From assembly GCA_019828595.1 (NCBI GenBank), contig JAHQRK010000004.1, positions 3,472,001 to 3,536,000 on the forward strand: DNA of 64,000 nucleotides, given 5' to 3'. Every line of letters begins with the position of its first letter. The first letter of the stretch is position 1. Origin of the DNA: Aphanomyces cochlioides (Eukaryota; Oomycota; Saprolegniomycetes; Saprolegniales; Verrucalvaceae). Both the position numbers and the translations under genes were made by a program. Below, in pieces: positions 10,683 through 24,078 of the stretch. A model generated the notes under the pieces. The model was not told the DNA's origin. It searched no databases and saw only the letters and a list, made by a program, of their open reading frames with translations.

Positions 10683-11672
10683 ATGTCAACCCCGTCACCG
10701 CCATACCAACACCGGTATGCAACGAGGTCGTCCCCTTTCTTACCTGAAGAGAGTGCTCAGAACGTCCAACCCTCTCTCTTTTTCATGCGAGCCGACATCC
10801 ATGTGAAAGACACTGTTTGTGGACGAGACAGCAACAGCAAACGTCTTCCCCAGCAAGTGTTTGAAGCCTCCGATTGGAATGCCCTCAAGGACATAATATT
10901 CCAGCACTGCCTTCCCCATATGCAATTCAAGGCATCTTGCGACGGAGAGCCGAAGACCTGGACTGTTCAAAGCACTAAGCCAAGTGTCGTTGACTTCGAC
11001 TACTTTATCTCCATCAAAATGGGCCGATACTTCTTCAAGCCAGCAAATATCAGTCAGGCTCATCGCTACATTACAGACCACAAGAACGATGTATTTGCGG
11101 TATCTGTCTTCAAATGGGGTAATCATGTGAGTACTTCTGCAGATCTAACAAGTTTCCAAGATCAATGTATTCGGCCGAACGTCCAAGACAGATCTGGTGC
11201 CGCTGCTGAAAGTGCTCACAGCGAAATGGTTCGAAAATTGAAGGAAAAATGGGGATCAATCTACTCCTCGTACGAGTCAAATTGGCGTATGTGGGCTTCC
11301 ACCATACTGAAAACGCCAACCTACCAGCACGATTTGCATGTGTCCAACCCGCCACCTGCAGTATTGCTCCATTTATTCGACTCAGTTCCCAATGGAGCAC
11401 AGGAGAGAAATCAAAATCTCCAGCAAAGTATGACTGTTGCACTTGACGTTATTGATTCCTGCATGGAAGGATTCAAAATGTTGAAAAGATTTGCCAACGA
11501 CGTGGTTACACGAATAGAGCTGGATGAGGAGTCACTCCGAACGAAGCGCCGTGTGATTGGGGGTTTTCTGCAAGAAATTACTCCGGTGGCGCTTCGCACT
11601 GATTTGATCGATTTAATTCGAACCATTCCCAATATCGAGGATGAAGAACACAAAGAGTCGAATGAAGAATGA
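10683..11672 (+). CDS. unknown accessory protein of a Tc1-like mobile unit (329 aa)
   Basis: One uninterrupted exon starts at ATG 10683 (MSTPSPPYQHRYATRSSPFL). I do not recognise the family. Visible: a Ser/Pro-rich lead, a mixed alpha/beta middle with Trp and Tyr pairs (DWNALKDIIFQHCLPHMQF; VDFDYFISIKMGRYFF), and a long helical C-terminus (MTVALDVIDSCMEGFKMLKR; LRTDLIDLIRTIPNIEDEE). There is no signal peptide or transmembrane helix. Its stop lies 8 bp from the stop of the convergent transposase, the layout used by two-ORF DNA transposons such as the Harbinger element at 33538. A DNA-binding or recruitment partner of the transposase is an inference from this layout alone. Confidence 0.6.
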   Translation: MSTPSPPYQHRYATRSSPFLPEESAQNVQPSLFFMRADIHVKDTVCGRDSNSKRLPQQVFEASDWNALKDIIFQHCLPHMQFKASCDGEPKTWTVQSTKPSVVDFDYFISIKMGRYFFKPANISQAHRYITDHKNDVFAVSVFKWGNHVSTSADLTSFQDQCIRPNVQDRSGAAAESAHSEMVRKLKEKWGSIYSSYESNWRMWASTILKTPTYQHDLHVSNPPPAVLLHLFDSVPNGAQERNQNLQQSMTVALDVIDSCMEGFKMLKRFANDVVTRIELDEESLRTKRRVIGGFLQEITPVALRTDLIDLIRTIPNIEDEEHKESNEE

Positions 11673-11680
11673 CGAATCAA

Positions 11681-12784
11681 TTAATGGATCTCTTCGTCGT
11701 AATTTTCGTTGCAAGGAACAAATTCGAGAATACTATCGTCGATGGTGTCGTCGATAGATTTGTCGATCACAAATGTTTCGTCACTCAGTCGCTTCGATGG
11801 ATCAAATCTGCCTTGCTTTGAATAGCCGCAATGGACTAGAATGCGTGCCATATCGTACGCCTTGAACGACTTCATGATGCTCATTATAAACAACAATAGA
11901 TCTTTTGTTTTGGATTCCTTGTAATGCCTCTTGAAAGCTTTTTTGACAAGACCAAATAAATACTCAATGGGGTTGTAAAACGCACAATAGGCTGGGAGAA
12001 AAATGGGAACAATGCCGTGAGAACGCAGATAATAGACAATGTCTGGATGGCAATGAATGCTAGCTCCATCTAGCACCCATATTGAGCCACGTCCCGGATA
12101 TCGTTTCACGTTTGTAAGGTGAATTTTACAGCAATCCACAAATTTCGCTCGATCAAATGTTCCAGTTGTGTCAAATACTTCGGTCACTCCATTGACATCC
12201 ATAAAACAAAGCAGCGAGACGCGGGGCTTCCTCTCGAACTCTCCGCGAAGAGACAGCTTTTTCCCTTTCATTGCATATCCTCTTTTCCGCAGCATGCCTC
12301 GTGAATCGAAGCTCACTTCATCCAAAAATTGGATATTCAAATGAGACCAATCCAACATAGAGAGCTCGCTATAGAAACGTTCAATGTCATCTTGTTTGAT
12401 GTGCATTGCTCGCCTTTCTAATACTTTCCAAGTAAGTCCATGCTTGTGGATGATATTCCAAACGGAGGACAGGGAAATATACCTCTTGAACTCGAGCTCA
12501 AATGCTCTCTTGGCTTCGTCCAAAAAGGACATTGGGCTCTTCTCAAAGAAATGTACAAGCCACAAGCGTTGAAACTTAGAAAATTTGCCGTCGCGGGGGT
12601 TCGACTTCCGCTCATAATCACCAGTCTCTTCGTAGGTCTTGATCCACGTAGACACAGTCGAAATGGACTTGTGAAATAGTCTTGCAACGTCGACCCGCTT
12701 CATCCCAAGGAAATAATGTGCGTAAAGCGCGTGCATGACTGTGTTCTTGTGGGCATGCTGTCTGCATACGACGTCCGCAATCAT
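11681..12784 (-). CDS. Tc1/IS630-like DD34E transposase (367 aa), apparently intact
   Basis: An uninterrupted reading frame from ATG 12784. The N-terminal helix-turn-helix (KRVDVARLFHKSISTVSTWI) precedes a second basic HTH (FLDEAKRAFELEFKRYISLS). The RNase-H-fold catalytic motifs are IQFLDEVSFDSRG (Asp 1), IWVLDGASIHCHP (Asp 2) and CAFYNPIEYLFGLVKKAFK (Glu). I count 34 residues between Asp 2 and Glu, that is DD34E as in Tc1 and IS630. The acidic C-terminal tail is unusual. It would cut and paste DNA at TA sites. It is the only transposase in the window without a visible lesion. Terminal repeats were not found by eye. Confidence 0.85.
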   Translation of the reverse strand: MIADVVCRQHAHKNTVMHALYAHYFLGMKRVDVARLFHKSISTVSTWIKTYEETGDYERKSNPRDGKFSKFQRLWLVHFFEKSPMSFLDEAKRAFELEFKRYISLSSVWNIIHKHGLTWKVLERRAMHIKQDDIERFYSELSMLDWSHLNIQFLDEVSFDSRGMLRKRGYAMKGKKLSLRGEFERKPRVSLLCFMDVNGVTEVFDTTGTFDRAKFVDCCKIHLTNVKRYPGRGSIWVLDGASIHCHPDIVYYLRSHGIVPIFLPAYCAFYNPIEYLFGLVKKAFKRHYKESKTKDLLLFIMSIMKSFKAYDMARILVHCGYSKQGRFDPSKRLSDETFVIDKSIDDTIDDSILEFVPCNENYDEEIH

Positions 12785-13021
12785 GTCGAGCCAGCTACAG
12801 AGCAGGGGAGTACATATTTATCGAAAATGGAGGCTATACAAGTTGCCAGTCATTAAATACATCGAACGAATTGGCCAATCAGCACAAAAGTCCAATTTAC
12901 CACTGAAAAGACAATATGTGACGGTTTAAGGCTCGCTTGCACTCATTTAAGTGGCATTGCTTAGATTTACCCAATGTAACTAATTTGTTCGTAACTGTCA
13001 TTGTCAACTCATAAAACATAA

Positions 13022-16000
13022 ATGGGGCTGTTCAAGGGGTGCTGGTCACCTCGCAAAGTCTCGGCCCAAGTTTATGCAGACGGCCCCAATAGCAACGTTG
13101 ATCCAACACCGGACAAACCTGAAGCGAAGAATGAGTCTATGAAGAAGAAACTCACAGTGGACGATGCCATGGGTGACTTGGTTTTATTTGGAGAAGATAG
13201 TGATGACAGCGACGACGACGCTGCAATTGAGCGATACGACCGTAATGACTTAGACAAGGATGATGAGGTGTACAAAGAACGCAATGTGGACCTTCTTTTG
13301 GCGAAGGTTTGTTCCAGTCGTACCTTGTCCCACTCAGCTGAAGGATCTAGATGACCCCCGAAGAAATGTTCATCAAATTTGATGAGGATCAGTCAGGCAT
13401 GATTTCAAGAGACGAATTTGTCAAAATGGTACTTGTTTTTTCCTCCGCAAGAATAACATGATGCAGCTGCCACAACTTGGTATCAAATTAAGCAATGCCA
13501 AAGCCATTCGCATATTTGATTCCTGTGATAAAGACGGCAGCGGCGAAATAGACTTGGAGGAGTTTAAAATGGCAATGTTTGCTGTCGATCCTAACACGGG
13601 CAATACTCTCGGGTGAGCCGGCCTCAATTTCTTCATTGATGCCTAAAACAGGTTCGCGCCATCATCTCTTCTAACGCCGAAAGATGCTTTCCATTTGTTT
13701 GATTCTAATGGGTCGGGTAAACTGGATGAACTTGAATTCGCGGACGCTTTGGAATATTTCGGAATGGATGTGAGTGATGCCACGCAAGAAAAGCTTTTTC
13801 ACAAGTACGACACAGACAAAAGCGGCTTCATCGAGGTGACATCCAAAATCTACAACTTAATTCAAATTTTACTAGTACTCGGAATTTCGAGCTATGTGGC
13901 TACAATGTGCAGACTTGAAACACGAGCTCATGTCACGGGGCATCGAAGTCCCGAAGTTTTCAACGAGGGCGGCACTCATGCAAAATCTTGCCAACATATT
14001 AGATGAGGAAGAACGCCGCGAAGAAGAAGCTATGGAAGAAGCGAAATGGTTTCATGAGTGGCAACTCGAAAGACTTCGGCGAGTGGAACTTGCTAGAAAG
14101 GCTGCTCTGCGTGCGCAGGACGAACTTGCTGCAGCTCTTGATGCTGCAGGTCAAGTCTACATGTTGGGACCAGGTCAATATGGTTTGTTAGCCACATGCA
14201 AAACAAGCATTTACATCATTGCAGGAGAGTTCAAGGGTGATCCTGCCTCTCGCGACGAGTTACTGTTTGACAGATACACACATGTGAGCGAAATATGGTT
14301 CGTTCTCTACGTTTGTCATTGCTATCATTTTGGATGAAGGCAGTCTCGAGTGTTTCCAACGTATACTCCCCCTGAGTTCAAATTAAAACATGCAACTTTC
14401 TCAACTGCTGCATTTGAAGAGCCCCGAAAAACTGAAGACGACACCCCTCGTAATCCAGATCTAATGCAAAGAAAACACAGTGATCAGACAAGAAAAGAGA
14501 CAACTAATGAGGAGTCACCTAAAGAGCGTATTCCGTTCATGCGACGTCGAAATGAGAACATCCAGTATGATGCAAACCACGAGAGTCCACCAAAGCTCCA
14601 TCGTCAAACGTGGAAGCCGAAGGACAGAGTACCAGTCGTTCGACCAGAGAGCTCGACGCCAGAACAAAATAAGCAGTCTGAGCTGGAAGAACTCAACAAA
14701 AAGTTCCTCGAAGACCGAATGTACGTGCGAAGTTTGCGATTTAAAGGCATGCACATAATGACTAACACTGGCTGGCTATGGGGACGTCAAGTAATTCAAG
14801 TGAGATGTCAATGAGCGATTAAATACAAAATGCTCTTCGTGTAGGCAGCGCTATCCGATAGTGTGGCATATGCTGTGACTTCGTCTGGGCAAATATACTG
14901 CTGGGGTGCTAACTTCTCAATTGTTACATCTCACAATTGTCCAGGTGGGAAAAACCAGTGGTGGAAGGGCATCAGCATGGACAAAAATGATGAAGACGAC
15001 GATGAAACGGAGGACAACACCAAAGAAGATGCTGAAAAAATGCGTGTACTGACGAGCCGGTCGGAACTCTTGAAAATGGCTGCACCCAAATATGTACTAA
15101 GCTTTATAGATATTATATATGACACTCTCTAGGCAGCAGCAGCAATGAGGCTTGAACTTGAAGTGCAAAGGCAGAAGCAGGAAATGAGAAGGCAAAAAGA
15201 TGCAGATGAAGAGATGCGATACGAAAAGTATAGAACAAGATGTAGCTGTGCCTTAGCATGCTTAGGTACAAACGTGTGGTTGTATATTTTGATTTGTGGG
15301 ATCCACCTCCGAGTTTTTCGACTCGCCTTATCTTTATGAAGCAAGTCCTATTACCAAAAATTGACTTTTCAACTATCAAAGCCTCCCTGACGGTACACCA
15401 GAAAGAATGCTTTCGACTCAAAGTCCAAAGAATCGAGGCTATGCAATTGACCGCGCGACTAAGCAAGAGTTGATTGACTTGATGTCTGAATGCTTGGAGA
15501 CTGAAGCATTATTGTGTACAGAAGAAGTTCGTCGTCGATTCAAAGAAAAAGATTTCGTCATTCAGGTAGCATTTTTATTATAGCTAAAGTAAGGATAATT
15601 GCAGCAAACGGAGGCAGCTCGAGCTAAATTGAAATCGAAAAAGTTCGAGGAGGTGAAAAGTCATGGTCACATCATGGTAATGTATGTTTAGATTCCAGAA
15701 AAAGCAATCCTTTTTACTGAAGTAACCTTGCCCAAGACCAAATCATGTTTACTGTGTACTTCAATAGTATGAGCGCGTCAAACTCGAGCAAGAACAACGA
15801 GTCGTCCAAATGAAAATTCAGAGCGACGAAGACAAGCGCCTTCTTGCCCTCAAAAAGGTTAAAAAAATTCGAATTGTCTTACCGCGTATTTTCAGGAAGA
15901 TGCTTTTGAAGCGTCTGTTGCCCGTAGATGCATTGAAATGGAGGATATGTGTCCAGAGTTTACCCCTCGAAATTCATCTCTCGTAATTGAGCTGAATGGT

Positions 16001-18584
16001 GTCACTTCCAGGTTGCGATCATCAGAGATTAATTACTAAAATATCTGCAGAGGACCTCCGCTGCATTCACCCCGTGGAGCATCGGTATCACCAAATATAT
16101 ACATTCAACTCACGTAACCATTGCAGGCTGTCTGGAAAATTTCTGCTGGAGAGAATTATGTATGCGCCGTCACACATAATGGGTAACTAAACAAAGCCCG
16201 GATGGCTATGTACATTAACAACTATGTTAGATCTCTGTACTCTTGGGGCGTGGGAATCAGTGGTCGTCTCGGACAAGGAACAACAATGGAAGGCACCATA
16301 AACGCTGATTTTGATCGTCCTACCCGAGTGCTGGCCTTGAAAGTATGTCCACATTACACTTATGATGGCGTCATTATAAGTACAGTCCACTTACATTCAA
16401 GACATCGCGTGTGCATTCGACCACAGTGCTGCCATCACTGTTGATGGACAAGTCTATGTTTGGGGATCTACTTCGACAGGAAAGCTCGGGATCGGACCAC
16501 AAGACGCCAAATTCGAGCAATTCGCAATTTATCCCGTACGCCTCAACTTTCCTCGTCATAGACGTGTTCGGTGAGGAACTAAATATGCGCTCTTGATTTC
16601 ACACTCGTAGGCAAATATCCTGCGGGCGAGCACATACAGGAGCCGTGACTACAGATGGTGAAGTCTTCATGTGGGGATGTGCGAATGGTGGTCGATTGGG
16701 TCTCGGTGAAAACGTTCACGATGAAGTCACAGTGCCCACATTTGTAAAAAGTTTAGCCCAAGTGCGGGTGGCACGGGTAAAGAGCTACAACATTACTCAT
16801 TTTGAGGAGAATTACAGATTTCTTGTGGCAATTGTCACTCTGCTGTGTGCACAGATATTCAGTCAACTATGGATAATACGATTGAAACGCTCACTGGTAT
16901 ATGCAACCTTGTAAGCTTATTTACCCAGAACTTTGCAGGAGGAGATGTATATATGTGTGGAGGCGCTGGACCTCTCTTGCACTACACCCCGACATGGTCC
17001 ATCGTTCAAAAGCTGCGAGGACTTCCCGTAAGGGAAGTTTGCTGTGGGTTTGGGCATACAGCAGCCGTGACGTATTTTGGTGAATTGTACACGTGGGGTC
17101 AAAATATAGACGAATGTACTGGCCATCCTGCCGACGTACGCATATTTGCTGACCAGCACTAATGACTGGGATATAGCGGCGCGTTATCGAGGAGCCAGAA
17201 CTTTTGCGAGCTTTTCATGTTGCTCCTTACAATTTGGCTCTTCGAAAACCTGCTCGTCAAAGCAGTGTTTTCAATGAGCAGGATGCTGATCGAGCAGTCG
17301 ACGGTAACAAGAGTGGCCAATTACACACTTGCAACCACACGCAAGTAAGGGGTGCCAAATAATTTGAGTTATCGTCAACTAGTTTGACGACCATCCATGG
17401 TGGGAAGTCGACTTAGGACAACCCTCAGTCATTGAGCGAATAAAGGTATGCTCTTTGTCGATGTAATATATTTCACTTTTTCGTGATAGGTTTGGAATCG
17501 TACTGACCAACCAACCGACACACGTCGGCGACGAGATGAGTACACTAGTCGGCTATTCCCGTTTTGGATTCTAGTGAGTGAAGTTCCATTCAGCGATGCT
17601 GTGGGAAGAGAAGGGTATACTGAATTATGCACTCCATAGCATGACTCATCAAATTGTATCTGTTTAGATTAAAAGCTGGACGTGGCCACTGCAACGCAAG
17701 TGCAGAATTCACACAGGATGTCCGAGTTACGGAGTGGGTTCTACCTACTACAAGCACAGTGGGCAGGTTGACTTTGTTATTAGCTTTGAGAACTCACATG
17801 GCAAGGTATATACGAATTCATGTGAAGGGATCGCGCTATTTGCACTTGGCTCAAGTAGGGCATTCAGATCTGGTATGTAGACTGCCTCCTTGTCAATAGG
17901 TTGAAGTTTTCGGCGTGTATAATGCCTTTAATTACGTTGGACACGTGTCATCGGTTCATTGTGCAAAAAATGTTACATTAGTTGTTATGCGCCCCTTGAC
18001 AAGTGCCACGTAGCCCAGCCCGAAGTCTATATCTGACTGTTTCCGTAGTGCACTACACGATCACTACATAAGAGCCATTCAAGCCGACCCTGATAATGCC
18101 ACAATCCTTCGGCAGTACGAAGCATACGCAAAATGCTTCCAACTGTACGTACGTGTGTTTTTTCAAATTCTAGATGTCAATAGATATGATCGTGGAAATG
18201 GATTGGCAGACGAAAAATGTCGACTCTGTCGCGCAAGCCGCATTTGTGAAGTATGTGAATTCTTAATCAATACTCCATCAAACAATATGCCATTGACTCC
18301 CTTGGGTGAGAAACTGGGATTGAGAGTATGTGACTATGATTAATCTTTTTCTAAACTTGGTCCAGGACGTCAGCGAAATAATTATCAACCGAGAGCCGCC
18401 ACGTCTAGTCATAAGAAGGCCACCCCGCACACCACCTCAAGATAATATTGTATTGATATCCCCCTCTTCGTCTCCCTCACCACTGCCACAGGGAAAGAAG
18501 CTATCAAAGGTGTTTAACCTGTCACCAACAAAACTATCCCTTCCATTTAAGAAAGTTTCGCCCACCAAGAAAAATGACAACTAA
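13022..18584 (+). CDS. EF-hand / RCC1 / F5-8C multidomain protein
   Basis: Exons that can be placed exactly: 13022-13306, 13351-13428, 13467-13612, 13652-13835, 13876-14182, 14225-14283, 14344-14790, 14845-15093, and one from 15133; later exons run on to the stop at 18584. Four canonical EF-hand loops (DEDQSGMISRDE, DKDGSGEIDLEE, DSNGSGKLDELE, DTDKSGFIEYSE) occupy about residues 104-235. A coiled, Glu/Arg-rich region follows. Then come RCC1 blades (LYSWGVGISGRLGQG, VYVWGSTSTGKLGIG, VFMWGCANGGRLGLG, LYTWGQNIDEC) and an F5/8-type C (discoidin) domain at about 17.2-17.93 kb (NLALRKPARQSSVFNEQDAD, WWEVDLGQPSVIERI, YIRIHVKGSRYLHLAQVEVF). The tail has a CxxC-CxxC cluster (CRLCRASRICEVC) and a Pro/Ser/Lys-rich end. 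The exon pattern at 15240-15480 is not resolved: two frames alternate around a TGA. The domains predict calcium sensing plus protein or carbohydrate binding; cellular role unknown. The stop is 15 bp from the next gene's stop. Confidence 0.75.
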
Positions 18585-18599
18585 AAAGTTTCATTATTT

Positions 18600-20919
<2,320 letters not shown>

Positions 20920-21020
20920 GATTGATTGATTTGACAAATTATGGAATGGGATGGATTGCAATTTCTTCCTGGACTCTCGCGAGATTGTACATTGAATACC
21001 CGCCTTCTCCATGAAAAGAT

Positions 21021-22565
21021 TTATGTCCACATGACAAAACACTCTGGGAAAGCCCGTCTGAGGACACTAGCGTACGTTGCGGTCGTAGCCAAATCTGCAC
21101 AGGCTCCAACAACAGCTTTAATAAGCGGCTCGTTGCCAGGCCTTGCTGCCAAAGTTTCAAAAGACCTAATTGTGAGCAAGTTACAAGCCTTGACATTGAT
21201 TCGCGCGAGGCGAAGGCACTGATTTGCAATCGCGCAGAAGCCAGTGTCAGTAATATTGAAGCAAAATACAAGCGATAAGTCACGGAGTTCTGTGCAGTGC
21301 GTAGCAAGGGCACGAAGGGTACTGTCTCCAATACGAACACAGCCTTGAAGCGAGAGGATTTGGAGGACGCAACATCCAGCTGCAATCACGTTCATGTCGT
21401 CGTCAGTTAGCCCACGGCACAAACTCAAGTTTAGAGCTATAAGATGCTTGCAGATAGCAAGACGCTGAAACGACTGGGACTTGAGATTCAAGAGTCCAGT
21501 CAGATCGATGCTTTCGAGCGTAAGAGCGTGTTTGCCGAGAAAATGAGTGAAGCCACCGGGAATGTGAGGGGCTGGAGACACATCATCGATTGCTACACAG
21601 CCAAGGAAGCTGACATGTTGGAGCGCCAAGGATGAAATGGAGCGGAAAAGAGCGTCGTGTGGTTTGGGACAATTTGCAATCGATAAGTGGACAAGGTTTC
21701 GCTGAGTCTGCAGGATATGGGCTAGACCAATGTCTGTAATCTACTAAAAAGGTAACATGAGATCCACTGAGGCAAGTGTACTTTGAGGCATTTGTTTGTC
21801 GTCAGAGATGTCAACGTCGGTGGATGGAGAGCAATGGCGTGAAGCCCACGATCTGTGACTCGGATGCACATTGAGATGTCGAGACGTTGCAATTGGCGGC
21901 AATTTCGAGCAATAGCAGTAATCCCATCGTCACCGACGCGAGAACATCCACTAATACTGAGGTCTTGGAGATCAGGACAAGCTTTAGCAATCTGGCAAAG
22001 CTCTGGAACAGCATAGTGAGATTCATAGCATGCATAAATATGTCGTACCAACGTCTGTAAGTTTGATGCAATCAAGTCGAAGACCGACGAGGCGCGTTGC
22101 TTGAGAAAGAAGGGCAAGGCCTGATGGATCAAGCTGCTTGCTCTCAATAGAAATGCGACGAAATTTACCAGCTCCAACTCCATTAAGAAGCGTCGAGAGT
22201 AAATCCGAGTTTACACATGGACCGTACAGCTCGATGGAAGTCAGGTGGATTTGGTTGAGTTGGTTGGAGTTCATTACTTGGTCGCAATGTTCAATTGGCT
22301 CAAGGAGCATGTCCACCTATAGCCATGAATTGCGATGAGTAAGATTCCGTCAAGAAGACCACACCGCATTTTTTAGTTCTTCAGGGCCTCTGCACCATGT
22401 CTGGTTGACCGTGAGAATAGCAAATATTAAGTGAAACGTACCCAATCGAGATGTGTTTGCGCTTTCACGGAGGCGAGAGCAGCGACACGCCACGCCCGAG
22501 ACACAAGCGCGAGATGTTGCCACCGGCAACGGACCGACACGAACGGAAAGCAAGCAGTCAACCAT
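21021..22565 (-). CDS. leucine-rich-repeat protein (AMN1/FBXL type)
   Basis: Several exons. The start is taken at ATG 22565; a middle exon gives EELKNA joined to VDMLLEPIEHCDQV, then LRR exons to the stop at 21021. Cysteine-containing LRRs repeat every 25-27 residues: LQDLSISGCSRVGDDGITAI, LQRLDISMCIRVTDRGLHAI, NLSLCRGLTDDDMNVIA, LSLQGCVRIGDSTLRALA, LSLVFCFNITDTGFCAIA. This is the LRR-CC type of FBXL and AMN1 proteins, often SCF substrate receptors. No clear F-box is visible in the first exon, so E3-ligase membership is unproven. The acceptor near 21735 (giving DIGLAHILQTQRNLVHLSIA) keeps the frame. The gene is tandem with the upstream minus-strand gene. Confidence 0.7.
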
Positions 22566-22682
22566 ACATCAAGAGGAACGCTGGAGGCTGTCGAGTGTGG
22601 ACCCATTCGAAAGATTTCCGTGTCGTTTCATCGGTTCGAAGTTAGTAGTGAATATCGCGTCTTCGATTATCTGTTACACTTC

Positions 22683-24078
22683 TCAGATGTCCTTATAGTT
22701 GCCAGCAGGGGCTGGTGGGGCCAATGACGGCGCGGTTGGCGCAGCTGGCACAACAGGCACAGCAGCAACAGCTTCAGGTGCTGGCGAAGGGATTGTAGAT
22801 GGAGTGTCCGCAAAGGCAGGTGCGTCCGAATTACGTCGGGATGGACTATTCAATCGCTTTTCATCTTCGACCTTGATTTGAGTCTTGACTTCGTCGACAG
22901 CGCCACTTGCCATGGAAACGACCGATGAAAAGACGCTGCCAAGCTTCTTCACGCCAATCGATACGACAGGATTAGCCATGGCAGTCTTGGCAGCCAAGCT
23001 AGCTGTTCCAATAGCGTACTGCGTTGCTTTCGCAGCCTTCTCGGACACGTGGTATTTTCCATCCACTAGAGATGTTCATCAGCCATTGGGATTACAGGCA
23101 GAGAAGGACCTTCAGCGAACTTTTCAGACACTTTCAACTGACTGTCAAGCTCTTTCACTTTATTTTTTGCCACGTCTGCCGCGTTTTTCACCGAGGCGGA
23201 GATTCTGTGTTGCTCTGTGTGGCAAGTCAATCACGGACATGATGGAAACATGTTAACAAACCATCAAATCCTTTGGCAGAAGAGATGCCGCCAGCCAAAA
23301 CCTTCGCAACTGACTTGACCACTAAAACATACGCATTGAGTCTAATGTGATCTATAAGCATTGCTGTACCTTTGTCAGTGTTCTTGCCATAAGCTGGTTG
23401 GGATGGTGACGAACTAGCCGCGATGATTGTAATCGTTCCTTTCAACATGGTCGCTCCAGTGTGACGCAAGGAGACAGCAACTGCTTCAGCATTCGTAAAG
23501 ACAATGACAGCATGTTGAGTTGTGTTGTTGTCATCCCTATTCATGTGACCTTACAATGAGGAGTAACGAAAAAGCCTACTCTTCCAAGACGAGTCGCTTG
23601 ATTTCTCCAAATGCAGAAAAGAATTCAAACACAGCATTTTCGGTCACGTTCTAGATGATATCATGGGCTTTTCGTCCACTTCAACGAGCCAACCTTTTCG
23701 GCAAGAGGGATGTTCGTCACAATGACCGTGTTCGCCAAATCACCCGTGGGAATGGACTCAGCGGCCGCAGATCTAACCATTTCTTTGGATAAATATAGAA
23801 CCATGTTGAGCACGTACGTTTTGAGAAACACCGTCGATCCATGGGTAATTCCCAATTCTGAGAGGCGAGCTCCAACAGCAATTTCTTTGCCCTCTATGGA
23901 ACGCTTGATTCAGATTGCCTGCGAGTTTCGACATACCTGGAAACTCGACAGTGGATCCTGCATCGACCACACCCAAACCAGTTGCGGTGATCTTTTCGAC
24001 AAGGTCTTTCACCGTTGAATCGTTTGGAACGTCTACTTCATATCGCGCTTTTCCAGCTTCTTGGACTCCGACGAGCAT
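22683..24078 (-). CDS. ubiquitin-like + RRM domain protein
   Basis: Starts at ATG 24078. The first two exons make a ubiquitin-like beta-grasp (VPNDSTVKDLVEKI ... GKEIAVGARLSELGI THGSTVFLK). The middle exons make an RRM: ANTVIVTNIPLAEK (RNP2-like), NVTENAVFEFFSAFGEI, HAVIVFTNAEAVAVSL (RNP1-like), then TITIIAASSS. The C-terminus is helical, then Ala/Pro/Val-rich, ending GNYKDI. The RRM with its helical tail resembles Vip1/plant BPA1-like proteins. I know of no standard family joining a ubiquitin-like domain to this RRM. RNA or protein binding is likely; role unknown. Introns are short and numerous. Confidence 0.6.

Larger units (their letters stand above)
10683..12784. mobile_element. core of a two-gene Tc1/IS630-like transposon (ends not resolved)
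   Basis: The unit comprises the accessory ORF (plus) and the DD34E transposase (minus), meeting tail to tail with 8 bp between stop codons. Both are intronless, unlike the surrounding host genes. The true element must extend beyond both start codons. Weak similarity between CCTTACCG at about 10412 and the complement of the right flank near 12935 is not good enough to call TIRs. Confidence 0.6.

Noticed and set aside
10380..12960. possible TIRs of the Tc1-like unit (CCTTACCG near 10412; complement of CGGTTTAAGG near 12922)
   Set aside because: Similarity is short and interrupted and no TA-bounded matched ends could be aligned, so no ends were called.
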